In this document: piece after piece, positions 1-13,400 of the stretch | Layout: each line of letters opens with the position of its first letter | Position numbering within the stretch: position 1 is the stretch's first letter | Made by a program: the position numbers and the translations under genes | Assembly: GCA_020809705.1 (NCBI GenBank) | Contig: CP085826.1 | Location: 6,200,001 to 6,264,000, forward strand | DNA: 64,000 nucleotides | Direction of reading: 5' to 3' | Source of the DNA: Calonectria ilicicola | Lineage: Eukaryota > Ascomycota > Sordariomycetes > Hypocreales > Nectriaceae | Notes under the pieces: model-generated | The model's database searches: none | Told to the model about the DNA's origin: nothing | The model's input: the letters and a program-made list of their open reading frames with translations, nothing else

Positions 1-3000
1 TATGACAAGCCATCCACTACGGATATTCTCTGCAACCATTCTACACCACCATGGCGGCCAGAGCAGGCATGCCCTCGCTCACACAGGCTGCTTTACACGC
101 CAGAAAGCCACACCTTGCCCATTATCCCACTTTCTCTGAATCACCCACCCATCCGCTTTTTCATGGGTCTGATGCCCGTGCGTCCCCATACCCATCGCCT
201 CCATCCATTCTCCGAACACCAAGAGAAGGCCTGTCATGATTCAAGACATGTCGTCACGCAGCGAGGACCTATCACATCTACGAGACCATGTTCAGATCCG
301 TCCATCAGCTTGGTGGCCTTTCGAGTTCTAGGCGCTCACACCACCCGGCCATTCGGAGTCTTCGAATTCCTGTCGCCTCCTCCTCACCCCTCTTCTGCGC
401 ATGGCACGCTCGCTGTCGATGCTGCCGTCTCTGCTCTTTGCCGCATCGCGTCCTGCGCCCGAGGGATGCTGCATCTGGGGGCGTTGAACATGGCCTCTGC
501 CATTTGCTGCTACTCAGTGCGCCCCCAGCAATTATGTCATATCTCCACTACGCCCGCGTGGCGCCTGCGTCTGATTGGGGGAGTATGTCATCTTGCCTCC
601 AAGGGCCCCGGCCCCTGGTCGGTTCCACCCTTGCACAAGTGCCTGCGACTTACTAGTACCGCCTCCCACTCTCATATCATCCCTTTCAAGGGTCCATGCC
701 ATGCCGCCCGAACCACCATGAAGTCTGCTTTGAGGCACTGATTTTCACCACACGATGGGCTTCACAGTAACCACCGGTGCCAAGCCCGGCGACGTTGCCG
801 TCCTGTCGTCACACTACCGTGCTAGTCCTCCACGTTCAGGTCATTCTTTTTTGCCATGCTGCCGCACGTTGTGTGTCATGGGATGGTCCACCGTTTTTTT
901 CTCTTGCTCCCGTCAACTTTCTTCGGCCGTTCTCCGCATGGTACTTGTGTGAGTGCGTGTGAAATCGCCACGAGAATCCTTTTGCTCACACGGGGAGGTG
1001 TTATGGTGTCCCCCAACGACACTAGAATGGCCAGCCTGACGACATCGGGCTCGTTGGTTCCCACACCCTTTTTTTTCTCGTCAGCATCCAAGTAGAAAGA
1101 CATGGTCGTCTGGCCCAGCCACTCAGACAATGCGGCGCCTTAAGGCTACCCCCCTCCCGTAGTGCATCCTCGTGTGTTCTTCCTACTTCATACTGCTGCC
1201 AACCTCTTTGCGAATATTCTCTACCCTCCACCCCAGGGGCACTGCAGGATGGTAATCGCCATGGGAGTTTGAAGACGACCCCATCTCTCCAGTCACAGCC
1301 ATGCGGAGTGTTCCATACTGAGTCTTTGTTTTACTCTGATGTACATGATAGTTAGCATCTGGACCCCCAGAGGTTCGGCGCCGACATCAGCCCTTGTTTC
1401 ACTTCTGTCTTGCCCTCTGCCGCATTAGGCAACTCACATCCTCAGCGTCCCCATGTAGCAAGACCATGTTTACGAACTCCGTCTAGCCCGTCCTCCCTGT
1501 AAGCTTCTCCACAAACATGACCAACCTGGTGCCATGGTTCATATTCAGCTACGACAATCAATCTACAACATGGGCGTCCAGACTAGCCCAGCCTTTCGTC
1601 TTTTAGTCCCAGCCAATATAGATGCGCAGAAACTCTGTGCACGCCACAGCGAGCAATTAATTGATGCAGGCGAGACCTGTTAAATATAAACCATTGACAG
1701 GACATCTCTAGGCTGAGCCGGGGTTGTCGCCATGACGCACAGGCCATGATTGATATGATGTAGTACCCTGAAACTCTTTTCAGTCGGCGATAAGGCCATC
1801 TTCCCGCAATTGCTTTGAGTTCGAGGAAGAATATCAACGTTTATCCATCCAAGAGAATACAGCCAAATTCCTTGATTTGGATGCCCCATCTCAGTGTTCT
1901 GGCAGTGGAAGGGTCCACTTCGGGCTGGTGGAGCTATCTCGCGTCACGCCTACATTAAGTGATGGAACACCCAGACCTCATGAATACTCAAAAAAAAAAG
2001 ACGACATTGTCTAGGAAGACCTTGATTAATAAAAGATTTTGACACGAGGCGGGCCAATGAGGGTTGCAATTCTCTCCGAGTCCAGGGTTGACCAAATACC
2101 GCAAGGATTCTGAAGGTCCCATTTTCGGCTGTCATCTGCCTCGGAGCGTCGTTGATCAGTTGCACTACACGACACGCAACCAATCTAGATGTTGGTGACC
2201 AAAGCATATTGGGGGGTAGGAGGTGGGATGGACCCCTATTTTCGACGAATCGTTGCCATTCCCTGACCACCCAAATGCAATGGTCGAGTCGGCTGGGCCT
2301 CCTGCCACCCTAACTAAGACGCTTCAACCCCGCGCTACTGGCGGTTGTTCTAGAAATTCGAACGACGACAACCAACCACAGGCCCAGGTGCTTTCTAGCC
2401 AGATCGCGGCGAGGGGCACATGATGCGAAAAGCACATTCCTCTCCACGTCCTCTCCACGTCCAAGGGAATTGGTAACAAACTGTGTGGCAATGCTGCGGC
2501 ACTGAGTGCACGATCGGGAGGGGGCTGGCGGGTTGAATCGAGGGAGGAAGAGGGAGGGGGGGGAATTAGGAATTGTCTACTGCGATTCGCCCGCCTGTCC
2601 GTTCACCGCTTCCTGCGTGCGACAATGATGTATGGCTGTCCCGGAGGCTGCGATCGCGGGCATGGCTACGGCTGCGAAGATCGCGCCCAGAACACCAAGC
2701 AAAGCACACACACCCAGACGCGGCCTACCACACCTCGGGTGTGTTAGTGGATGGCGCGATGCACCTGGCGTCGCTTTTTTTTTATTCACCAAGAAACATT
2801 GCAGCTATGCACGCCCGACATCGCAGAACTGATGGGCTGTGTCTCGGTCATCTATCGACCACCCCCATAACGCTTGTTTCTGTGGCCCAACCAGCGCCCG
2901 AACGGGTGGGAGGCCCAGACACATGGACGCAGAAGAATCCAGAATAGGAGGGTGGGAATGGAGCTGACAAGAGGCCTCAATCCCGGAGTTTCCCCCCAAA

Positions 3001-5865
3001 CTCTACCTGTTCTCTCCTCGATCTAGTGGGGAATTGTCCAATCCCCATCAACGACATGCCATTTCTGCATCCCACGGTCGCGAAGCCAGAAATGGCGTAG
3101 GTTGTGCATGTTGCAGGCCTTCGTCTAACCCGCCTGTGCCATTCTCCAGCGCCAAGAGAGGACTGGAGGAGACGGCAGAGGACATCGTCCATGGACTATC
3201 CATCCGGCACTAGGGAGCGGCCGAAGCATCCAAGTGAATGAGCAGATATCCGATCAAGGTGGTCCAAGTTTGGTTCCAATGAACCCCGCCATTGCGGCTA
3301 CTAAACTTGCGCTGAATCTGCAGAAATATCCTGACAACTGTTTCCCAGCGGTGGCCCCTGCACCAATGCCTACCAACCGATGGGCCCTGTGTTTCACCAG
3401 GGTGGCAGTGGAGGGGGTTCCGGATGCCAATACGATTCTTCCTTGGATTCCAGAGTGCACAAGGTATATTCCGCATCGAGTCAGGCGCACATCAATGCGC
3501 TATGCTTTGCCGGAGTCCTGTATCGACCGATGACCTACAGAATGCATGGCCTCAGATGCGTCTAAGTGCAATGTAAGTCGCAGGTGTCAGTCCACAACGA
3601 GTCATCGAGGTTTGTTGGTCCGGGTCCAATCAATGACGAGAAGGATGCGGGATGATGCCCGGTTCCCGGCAGGTAACATCGTCTGGACACACTCGTCCAC
3701 GAGACATTCAAGAGCATACGACGATAACAGGTGAAAGACACACATCTTGCCATATCTGATACTACTATGGTACGTGGGCTGTCGCACTGCGCACACTACT
3801 GCGGCCACTGTGGCTCCTCACCTGAAGAACGCCAATGCATCTCAACGCACTCTACGCCGTCGGCATCGTTGAACAAGGAGACTACGCAAGTCAGGGACCA
3901 ACAGGATTCCTTCCATCAAGGCATGTCACCAAGGTGAATGTCTAAATGTGGTGTTAATCGTCATTCATCCCAACTTCCAAGAATCGCAGTGGGCGAGCAT
4001 CTAAAAATCGAAAACCCACAGCGCTAACTGCCAGGGCCCCATCGTCTTGAGTGGGACAAAAAGGATCTCACCGCAAACGCACACAAGCTCACGCGCATAA
4101 CCCAGGCCCTCCCTGTCCAGTCTCCGCGGAGCCCACGATGACGTTGGTAGCCCACAGCATCCCTCTGTGGGCATGGATTGGGGGGGTCGGCTCATGATGT
4201 GTGACATGTCAGCGAAGGTTCCCAAGGAATCAAATTCCAGCATCGGATTAATGAATGATATATATTAACACTTTGTGTGGCCGCTTCTGTGCGCCGCTCC
4301 TTAGGACTAGACCCTGAACGCAGGGGTCACGCCGGCCGTGCAGCCAGATGCCGGAGGGTTTATCGTTCCTTGCACCGTCGCAGTGAGCGAGCAAGCGATG
4401 CACAGCAAAATGAGATGGCATGATGTTGGCACAACCTCTGGCGACTCTGTCTGACCCGCCGACTCTGCTTGATGAAAGCCGGCACGCTAGCTTCGCTGGG
4501 TGGGGCACTCTTTGTGAATTCTCGAAGTGGACGAGTAGCGAGGTGCCTGCTGTCCTTGGCCATGTCAAGGATAGCCTCGTCTTGCAAGTGACCCTGGGTG
4601 AGGCTGACTGACCGCCATGATAACTGGTTGTGAACGTCGTTGGATTAGAGGGGTAAACTAATGTGCTAATTCAGTGCAGAGCTAGGCCCAATTGGCCCAT
4701 TTGTGAGGGACAATTGCGTTTAACCCCTCCGGATCAGCATTTGGCGCCTTGACTTGACATCAGATCTTTGATACTTGGAAGTTGGCTTCCCCTTGTCGCC
4801 CCCGGTTCATGAGCGTGAAGATTTTTGTGCCCCGTCCATTGGCCATTGTGCTGCGGGGATGTAGACATGGAGAGGTGGCCCCCAAGGTGGCTACCAATGA
4901 AACTCGGGTCACTAGACCAGATGGAGCACCCACATATGTACGATCTCATCCGGCAACGGGTATCCTATGGGCCAAATTTATGCCAGCCACTGGCGCCCCG
5001 GGGCGCTTCGACTCGTATGGTATTGCCACTCATGCCGGCACCGTCTCGAATCTGACAGTAACGGCCGCCATTCGGGTGGCTCAGCGCCATCGAGCCATTG
5101 CCGAGATGGGCCCATGTTCGACGGCTTACAGAATGCCATGTAAGTCAACAACACGTCGAGTTTCATGCGGCTTGATGAAATCACACGAGGAGCCCCAGTA
5201 AAAAAAAACCCAAACCATGCGTTCCACTCCAACCATCGGACGAATTCCTGGATCTCGCTAAAATAAACGCCTCTAAAGTGCAACAAGTGATTACAAAACC
5301 CGTTCCGAGTGTAAACCTATTTTGAGCCTCCCACTCAACTGGGTGGAGATGCCGATCGTACGTGGCATCCTGTCGATTTGGTTTCCCAGAATTCGCCTCG
5401 ATCTTAGCGGTGTGCGGTTGAGTGATTTGCAGTGCATTGATTCGGACGGGCCGATTTAGATCCCTCTCGCCATTGTCGCGACCTTTTCACAGTCGCGTGC
5501 AGTGTACCTGGGGAGGGGCATCTATTGCGTCACGAGGACAACAAAAAAGGCGCTCCTTAGCTTTGAGCCGGACCGCGCGAATTGAATGGGTTCGGCAGTT
5601 CCCCCTCTCAGCTCGCAAACGAGTAACGTCCGATCAAGGGAGATTGATCACCTCAGTTTTTGTCAGGGGATGTCTATTGTTGTACATCTATCTATGTTAT
5701 ACACGCGAAAAAGGTAGACTACAGGGTAGTCGACATCCTGCATTCAACTTGTAACTATCTTTGAGTTGAACCTCGCTCTTCTCCCTCCAAAAAAAAAAAG
5801 AGATGGATAAGAAGGTTCAACATCTTTTCATCTCGTGTGCCTTAGCCTCTCACCCTAGAGCGTGT
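1..5865. other. Gene-poor stretch, no gene seen
   Basis: I see no reading frame here with recognisable protein motifs, plausible exon joins or compositional coding character. The open frames are short, overlap on both strands and carry low-complexity or Cys/His/Arg-rich translations typical of non-coding DNA. No tRNA, 5S rRNA or transposase motif was recognised. A short direct repetition (ctctccacgtc) lies near 2443-2465. The base composition is close to that of the neighbouring genes, so this does not look like the strongly A+T-shifted remains of a repeat. It could hold non-coding RNA genes or the distal part of a gene left of the window, which I cannot test. Confidence 0.5.
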
Positions 5866-6771
5866 CTAGGGTTTAATTTCCACCAGCTTCTCTAGAGTTT
5901 TGAAACCGTCATGTGCAAATCCCTTGGTCACATCCACTTTGTACCGCTTGCCGTCCACCATGATGGCCCCGTAGCCCATATCCGTCCATGCTGACTTGAT
6001 GCCGTTGAACATACCCGAGAAGCCGCGTCCGATTTGGCGGAACGGCACCGTCAGGAGGTGATCCATGTCGAACTTGCGCTGGGCCTTGCGCTGGGCTTCC
6101 TCGGCCCGCTGAACCTCAATGCGCTTCAGCTCTGGCACAAACTCTTCTGGTAGCGAGAAGCGTGACTTGAGCGCCACCTTGTCTAGAGTCGTTGTGATGA
6201 CCTTGGGCTTGAGAAGTGGCACCATTCGCTTCACCGTGACCTCCATCTGGAGGGGCGCGTGGGCCGCTCCGCCTGCTGTTTGCTTCGCAGCTTGCACCGC
6301 AGGGAGCACGCGGATCCTGCTGACAATATTCGGCGTCTTGGTGATGATGTAGGCTCCCATGGAACCAAGGAGGAGGTATGATGCGCCAAAGACGTAGCCC
6401 ACCCATACGGGCACTCCCTCGGGTTGTGTCGTGGACGCCGGCGCCGTGAGAGCCGTCCAGCCGAGGATAGTGATACCGCTACTCCAGCACCCAAAGTAAA
6501 ACCAAAAATGCGAGGGGCCTTCATAGAGGACCGTCGGCGTTGTCTTGGTTGCGAGCGTCTTGATGAAAGCATATCGACTCGGGGCAACGGTCGAGGCACC
6601 AGCATGGGAGCCTTGTTTCGCGGGGGCGGAGGAACGGGTAGATTTGACGACGGGCTCGGCAGCTCGAAGGCGGACGGAGGTGGAGAAGAACCGACTGCGG
6701 ACGGCGATGAATTCGGTGCGGGCGGCGAGGGGTCGGATACCGACGCAGCAGCCCCGCGAAAGGCTTGCCAT
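5866..6771 (-). CDS. Mitochondrial two-helix membrane protein, TMEM223-like (tentative)
   Basis: Single-exon gene of 301 residues if started at the ATG at 6771 (context gccATGG). An in-frame ATG at 6825 would add 18 residues but spoil the N-terminus. From 6771 the protein opens with a positively charged, acid-poor leader rich in Arg, Ser and Ala, and a motif RSRFFSTSVRL resembling a mitochondrial processing site. Two hydrophobic segments follow at about residues 95-115 and 127-147, separated by a short loop. After them come a basic linker and a C-terminal domain with an Arg/Lys/Gln-rich helix. The order, a VLYEG motif just before helix 1, two helices and then a beta-rich tail, resembles the TMEM223/TMEM186 type of inner-membrane assembly factor, but I recognise the architecture rather than a specific orthologue. 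No TM segment, frameshift or stop breaks the frame. Confidence 0.75.
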   Translation of the reverse strand: MASLSRGCCVGIRPLAARTEFIAVRSRFFSTSVRLRAAEPVVKSTRSSAPAKQGSHAGASTVAPSRYAFIKTLATKTTPTVLYEGPSHFWFYFGCWSSGITILGWTALTAPASTTQPEGVPVWVGYVFGASYLLLGSMGAYIITKTPNIVSRIRVLPAVQAAKQTAGGAAHAPLQMEVTVKRMVPLLKPKVITTTLDKVALKSRFSLPEEFVPELKRIEVQRAEEAQRKAQRKFDMDHLLTVPFRQIGRGFSGMFNGIKSAWTDMGYGAIMVDGKRYKVDVTKGFAHDGFKTLEKLVEIKP

Positions 6772-9072
6772 GGCGATAATTCGGGATGAAGGGGGATGGA
6801 TGTATAGGTTATTAAATGGAAACAATCATATAAGCATGTGGGCGCTCAATTGAGTGCAGGGTATCATAAAGGAGCGGCTATCGGACGGTGCAATTGACAG
6901 CCCACTACCTGGCTGATGAAATTTGAAGCTATTTTCAACGAAGTGCACGGACCAATGCCGGCAGGGGCAGGGATTAAACCCGAAAAATGAGACGTACCAC
7001 CATGCATTTGGGTTTATACCAGGGCACCATCTACCAATTCGCCACTCAATGCTACTTTATTAACTTATCTCCAACACCAATATGAAGATACCGCTGGCTA
7101 TATAAAGACAATGGTGTTAATGGGTATCCTTGGATGATTCGGCCGAAGTCGGTCTTGCTTTATCGAACAATATAAATGAAGTTGCGAGTGGGAGCACTTG
7201 TCGGACGCGTGGTCTTTAACCACTTACGATGTAATTAACTAGGTGCGAGTCTTTCATCCCTCCATAAGGTGGGCTAATTTTTTTACTTGTTTATAGCCAG
7301 GCCTCCGAATTTCCGAAAAAAGAACCAAACTTTCTTGTTTTATGCATTACTGCATCTTGTCGGAGTTGGTCTCATAATCACGGGATGGCGCAATGCGCAA
7401 GATGTCTTCACGGTGTTCGGCTTATTTGGTGATTAGGGTTACTGTGCATTTACAAGGAGATTAGCTCAAGTAAAATACATGATACCTTTGCCGTATGACT
7501 TTAGCTGGAAATATTTCTGGGTAATCCATGCAAAGAATGTCGCTGACTTTCTCTGGTGGGTGAAAACATGCTCTGGAGCGCTAGGATATTTTGTGTATTC
7601 TGTATATACTGATGGATTGTTTCAAAAAGAGTCCATGGTAAGAAGAGAATATCCGCGAATCCCATCTTCGACTTATGGGAATATAGAATAAAAAAAGTCT
7701 TGTCGCTGTTGTGACTTCACTAGAAGGAAATTTATGTAACGACGACTGCCCATTGTAAAACATACGAAACTATCTATGCAATCAAATCAACTTGTAGAAT
7801 TATAAGTCGAACAGAGGAGAAATTTCGGGGGGTCTCGCTATTGAAGCCGTTGCAGCGATGATTTGAGAATCTGGAATGTTCATTCCTGTCGCTGGAAGTT
7901 GGCATATCACTGCTGTTGGCTGTATCACTAGCCAATATTGTAAAATATATAAACAAGTCAGTGAAAAAATACTCCTGGGCAGCCCACTAAAAATCGTTGT
8001 CACGTCTGGGGGGTATTCGTCCGAAGGAGTGTCAAAAAGGCCACCATCTCAGCCTTGGCTGCGACGCGTCCGTAGTATTGCGAGTGGATTGAGCTCTCAA
8101 ATCTATTTCTACATTGATTTAGAAGCCAGTTAATAATTGTGGTATTTATTCTTGACCGAAATCATATCGTAATCATGTTGTGTCACTGTTGATTGACAAT
8201 TGGCTGAGGTTGACGACATTTGCTGGCCTCTGAATAGTAGAGTTGCGAGTGAGACAGGAAACTATATGTTACTAATGAGAAAATAAACAACCAAAATTTA
8301 AGTGAAAACATGATATGGGTGATCTCTTGGTTAAAGCAATTCTAGACATGTAGATATATGGATACGGTTCGAAGTCGATTTCTAATTGGGTCGGTTTTAT
8401 TGGCAGTGACAGTGAATAATTAGACTGTAAGAAGCATTTATGCTTGCTAATTGATAACAAAACGAGCTATTTATAGTATTGGGAGATATTGTAAAAAGAT
8501 GTCTCGATTGGTTGAGTTGTTTACTATACACAGCGTTGTTATGGTCGCTCAAAGCACGAACAAAAGATGGTAGAGAGAAGGGCAAGGCAGGGTCAATGCT
8601 TGATAGTGGAAATTATAGAACCGGTTACGCTAACATAATCGAGAGATACTTGGTCAACATTTCTATGAAAAATTACGTCAATCACTTGGCCGTTGCAAGA
8701 CGATAATCTTTATTGACAGCTATTGTGGGCCTGACTAATACGGCCAACTGCCGCCACTTCTATGGCTGGGGATACGACGAGCTTGTATTGTTGTAAGAAT
8801 ACTCCATAAGGCCAATGATTACCAAATCCCAGCTCTTGGGGTACTTTCATGTGATAAATGGTAGCTTGCGTGCGGCGAGTCTCAACGGTGTCGGACAACA
8901 ATGAGCCGAACCTATCCACCCCCCACCCCCCCGGTGTTTTTAACTCCGCTGGTCCGTGCGCATCATCCCAACAGCTCAAGAAATTCCAACAATCCATCAT
9001 TTGTCGCCCCATTCTGCCTTTACTTTGCTTCGAACCCCTCGAAAATCCCCTCGGCCGAAATCGCGCTCTCCA
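6772..9072. other. Intergenic, largely A+T-rich
   Basis: Divergent intergenic region between the mitochondrial membrane-protein gene and PDX1. From about 6870 to 8700 it is visibly A+T-richer than the flanks (for example the line beginning at 8101 has only 17 G+C in 60), rich in TpA and ApT steps, and stop-laden in all frames. This is what an old repeat worn by repeat-induced point mutation or deamination looks like, although no transposon protein can be read. A tRNA-like remnant lies at 6966-7052 (listed separately). The last 350 bases before 9073 regain normal composition and presumably hold the PDX1 promoter. Confidence 0.5.
6966..7052 (-). repeat. tRNA-like remnant with A- and B-box-like blocks
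   Basis: On the minus strand, tggcgaattggtaga (near 7043) matches the pol III A-box consensus and gggtttaatccc (near 6973) matches the B box except that its central TCGA reads TTAA. The spacing is a little longer than in an ordinary tRNA. The outer seven bases do not pair as an acceptor stem and no clear anticodon arm forms. So this is not a working tRNA gene. It could be a decayed tRNA, or the head of a tRNA-derived short interspersed element, mutated C-to-T at both CpG cytosines. Confidence is low because both boxes are short. Confidence 0.3.
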
Positions 9073-10461
9073 ATGGCATCCTTTGCGACAGTATGTCGAG
9101 CGTCTGCCCGCCTTGCCGGCGCCCGAGTTGTCGGTCGTAGTACGTTTGCCCCAGAAGCTCCCCTGGACATCCCACCACTTTCTACAACAAAGTCGCTCGT
9201 GGATGCGGCAGCAAGACATGGAGGCCGGTGTCGCTAACAATTGAGCCCAGACTTTACGAACTCGTCAAGATGCCTCGCCGCCCAGAACTTTACAATGCCG
9301 GCGCTCTCGCCCACCATGACCGAGGGCAATATTGCCAGCTGGAAAGTCAAGGAGGGCGAACCCTTTAGCGCTGGCGACGTGCTACTCGAGATCGAGACCG
9401 ATAAAGCTACGATGGATGTTGAGGCTCAGGATGATGGTGTAATGGTCAAAATCATGAGCCAAGATGGCAGCAAGGCCGTACAAGTTGGCACCCGAATTGC
9501 TGTCATCGCCGAGTCCGGCGACGACATCAACTCCCTCGAAATCCCCGCCGACGAGCCTGCCGCCCAGGCCAAGGAGGCTCCTAAGGAGACTGCTGCTGCC
9601 TCCGCTCCCGCCGCCAGCGAGTCGAAACCTACCCAGAATAAGGCCGCCCCCAAGGCTGTTTCTAACGGAACTTATGAGCATAAATACCCTCTGCTCCCCT
9701 CCGTCGGACACCTTGTCAGCGAGCACGGCCTCAGCAAGGAGGACGTGAGCAAGATTAAGGGTACTGGTCCTCACGGCCGCCTGCTTAAGGGTGATATCCT
9801 GGCTTACCTGGGATCCATCAACCCCGAGACCCCCGCTGCCATTGAGGCTCGATTCAACACTTTATCCCACCTCGACCTTAGCAACATCAAGGTTGCCGAG
9901 CCCAAGGCTCCCAAGGAAGCCCCCAAGGAAGCTGCGAAGGAGGCCCCCAAGGCTCCTGTTATTGAGGACCTTGAAGTTTCTATTCCAGTATCGTTGGCCA
10001 AGGTCGTCGAGGTTCAGAACAAGATCCAGGACACCCTTGGCGTGTTCCTGCCCATCTCAACATTTATTAGCCGCGCTGCCGAAGTCGCCAATGATGAACT
10101 GCCTCGCGTCAACCGCGCTCCTACTACCGACGAGCTCTTCGATCAGGTCCTTGGCCTCGATAAGGTCAAAGCCAAGGGTGTCCGAGGACTTTATCTGCCC
10201 CAAATTTCTGCCATCCCCCCTTCTTCTCTATTCGAGGCCCAGCCAACTGCCTCCAAGCAGGCAGATATTATTGACATCCTCGCCGCCCCAAAGAAGAAGT
10301 CTGCTCCCAAGCCCGCCGCCATCCGCACTGTTCCTGGAATGTCGAGCGGTGCCAATGTATTCTCACTGGTAGTTCCTAAGGCGGAAGAAGAGCGTGCCCA
10401 GGTCTTTTTGGAGCGCTGCAAGATTATCCTCGAGGAGGAGCCTGGAAGGCTTGTTCTGTGA
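9073..10461 (+). CDS. PDX1: Pyruvate dehydrogenase complex protein X component
   Basis: Mitochondrial E3-binding protein that docks dihydrolipoamide dehydrogenase (E3) onto the E2 core. Two exons: 9073-9139 and 9251-10461, intron gtacgt...ctaac...gcccag, giving 425 residues. The join produces a leader ending ARVVGRNFTNSSRCLAAQ, a good mitochondrial presequence, directly followed by the lipoyl domain (residues about 36-110), whose lipoylation site is K74 in EIETDKATMDVE. A Pro/Ala/Lys-rich linker follows. The peripheral subunit-binding domain (about 175-215) has the SKEDVSKIKGTGPHGRLLKGD signature. A second Ala/Pro/Lys linker leads to a shortened C-terminal domain. There is no E2-type HxxxDG acyltransferase motif, as expected for protein X and not for E2 itself. 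A gtatgt at 9091 is an alternative donor but would remove most of the leader. Recognition of the family is firm; the exact donor is inferred. Confidence 0.93.
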
Positions 10462-13400
10462 TCTATAGATTGCTTCATTTTCTGTAATTATATCATACGG
10501 CTATAGACATTGATCAGTAATTGGACGTCTTTATTGATACCACTTAAATTTTTAGTATCTGGGTACGTCCTGTATATTTGGGTACAAGTTTCATTCGACA
10601 GGTCGCTTGCTATGACTTGCTCCTCAGCGTTCCTCATATGCCGCGCCGATGCTTCACAGTATGTCGTTTTTCCTCCTGGATATTGGATGCGATCTAGGTC
10701 ATGTATCTAACGCGATAATGACTTGAGCTTCTTTTCCGAGTGTGCATGGTTTGGGAAAAGTCTAAGGCACGCCCGATTTGAATAAGAAGACGTATACCTC
10801 CAGCTGAAGTATTATTTCAGTACGTTAAAGTGTTGTATATTTGTTTGTTGTCTTGGCCCAAATCGATGGCACCGAATGTCCCAATCAGGATGGACGAAAC
10901 CGGTGACGAGACTCCTTTTTTTTTTTTTTTTACCCCCACGAGCTAGGGTAGTATTACCCACGGTTTAGAAAATCTAGAACTGGGCGTCATTTTTGATGAA
11001 TTTAATTGGACAAGGGTCATGCATTTGCGAACGTGATGGGGTTGCACATATCCAACGGAGGCATGGGGCAGCAGATGTACAACGACAAGCATGTAAGCTT
11101 CGTTCCCACCAACAACGTCGCATTGAGGGGTATGCAGGGGTGTAGTTTTTCATGATAATTTACAGAGCTTCTGAAACACTCAGCGGAGACTCGATCCAAG
11201 ATTGAATTTCCGGAATCCGTTTATTGTGTGGGATCGCGGTCAGGGGAAGGATATCATATGGGCTGCCAAGTTGTTTGTGACGCTGAACATTGTTTTAAGC
11301 TTTATTTGACACCCGAGAATAAATTTTGTGCAGTAACAAACTGATGAACCAAACAGTTGATGGTACCTGTAACGCGTGCGTTGGTTCTGCACCCATGGAC
11401 CTACTCGGGCGAACACACAAGTTGGATGCTTCCCTTTCATTGTGGCGTCTGAGTTTGCATGAGACACACGCCGTATTACAGGTACATAGGGGCGATGAGC
11501 TGGCGTGGCGTTGACAGATGACCGCTGACTCTTCTCGTGTTGCGTGATAGAACCGAAAGTGCTTGCAGTAGGTTGTCAACAAACAAACATACGGGGATCT
11601 GCAGTTTAGGAATCGAGACTCAAACCTGAGCTCAATACGATCATTGGGTCACGGTTCATGTGACGGCGAGTGTTTGTACACCCGGCAGTTTATACTCGCT
11701 AATCAGCAGTCTCACCGCCCGGATAGATGCGTGGAGCAAGGGGGCAAAAGCCCGTGTCAAAGTTGCATGGGGACCCCGCTCTGGGAGTGACGGTCAGCTT
11801 TGTCAACAGTGATGGGAGGAGTCTTCCAATCCTGTAGGGAATCTGCTGCCGAGAATGTTTTCTTTTGCGGAATCACGGAGCTTGCTGGCGAGTGGTAGTC
11901 GGGATGGTGCCATTTTGGGACTGACGGACACTTGCACTAGGGACCCCTTGATGCTGGCGACTGTGACGGCACAGCGGGACATCTGGGATCAAGCTGATGA
12001 GCTAGAGTAGTCACGCGGAGCTTGCCTCTAGTACTTGAGTGGGTGCTTGTATTTATGTTTTCATTTCCACGTATAAAGAGAGGCGGATAGCAATATCGAT
12101 GCTATTCAGGAGAATGAAGCAGCTCGTCTTTGCAACGCTCCGAAGTTCTTCGCATGTCCAAGCCCAAGTCTTTGGGCTAGGACCCGAAGAAGGCTCATAC
12201 TTGGGACTTCCTGTCGGGGTTTGTCCACAAGCAATAGACGTACCATTCGCCTAGGCTGGTCAAGGCTGTCGGACAAGGTCGTACTCCTTGCACCTGAGGA
12301 CCTACCTCCGACGGATGATGAGCTCATTCTGGCAGCCGAAGGATTTTGAAGCTTGCACACACGCAGGAGAAGACGCAGGAGAGCGGGGATTGCACTTTTA
12401 AATCACAGCACCTGGGCGAGTAACAATCGGTGGAGAGTGAGGAGGTGGCGCCAGTTGTGCAGCCTGAGGAACCAAACGAGTTCTGGAACCTGGTGAATGC
12501 AGCCGGGAAAGGGCCAGCGCCCGCATGCAAACCTGGAAAAGGCGGTAATTTTTGTTTGACTCTAGAATGTGCATATCGTTGCTCCAGTTGGGGCCGGATG
12601 TCCAAGTTCCCGAGACGAGGTCGGACGAGACAAGCGATGGCATTGCCACGCAACAAGCAAGTTGTGAATTATATTTGTTTTGCTTGTCGAACGCCAGAGA
12701 CTATCGATCAAGGCAGGGGTGACGGACGTTATTTGTTTAGTGCACGCGCCTCCTTGAGCGAGCGAGCAGATGCCTGGAATCAGCAAAACTGACCCTTGCC
12801 CTTGTCATGACCCATTTGTGGGTTGCGGGGGGCAGTCAACCAGCACTTGCAACCAGCACCACGCCAACGACTGCCGGCTGAGATCTGACCAGGGCCAGCC
12901 CCGCCCAGGCGATCCTCTCCAGAAGCGATGTCACGACTGGGGTCCAAAAGTCGTGTCTTGAATCCTGGAGGGGGGCTTTTCGAGCCTCAACGGCCCACAC
13001 CTAGTCCTCCTACGTCGCGATGGCTGCCAGGCGCCAACGTGCGGCGGCGTGGCGAGCATCGCGTCTCATCTGCGTCTTGACAGCAAAGATAGACGCTAGC
13101 TCTACGCCCACGGCTCGGAAGCCTGCCCTCACGGCTGCAAGGTGATCTGCAGTTCTAACCTTGGCTGCTTATCCACAGCTATGTCGAGCTAGAGCCCACC
13201 ACCACCACTTAGACGGGCCATTCCGAGCTGGACCGTCGCCACACCCTCTCATCTGAACTGATACCATGATGGACTTGCAAGGGAGTGTCTCTGGTTTGCA
13301 ACTGCCCTGGTTGTTGGCTGGGCGTGTAGCTGGTAAAAATTGCTTCTTCTTGCCACATATGTCTCTACCCTCATCCCCCTGCTCAGTCTGCCTGCTTTTC

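Noticed and set aside
115..741. 208-codon open frame at the left edge
   Set aside because: Composition is Pro/His/Cys/Arg-rich without motifs, it overlaps other frames of similar length, and no splice or family feature supports it.
3530..5160. Apparent similarity of the segments around 3535-3610 and 5125-5170 (cttacagaatgc, gtaagtc)
   Set aside because: Shared words are short, the spacing differs, and flanks do not align by eye. Not enough to call a repeat without an alignment.
9791..10372. 193-codon frame inside PDX1
   Set aside because: It is the shifted frame of the Ala/Pro/Lys-rich linkers of PDX1; Arg/Pro/Ser-rich with no family features.
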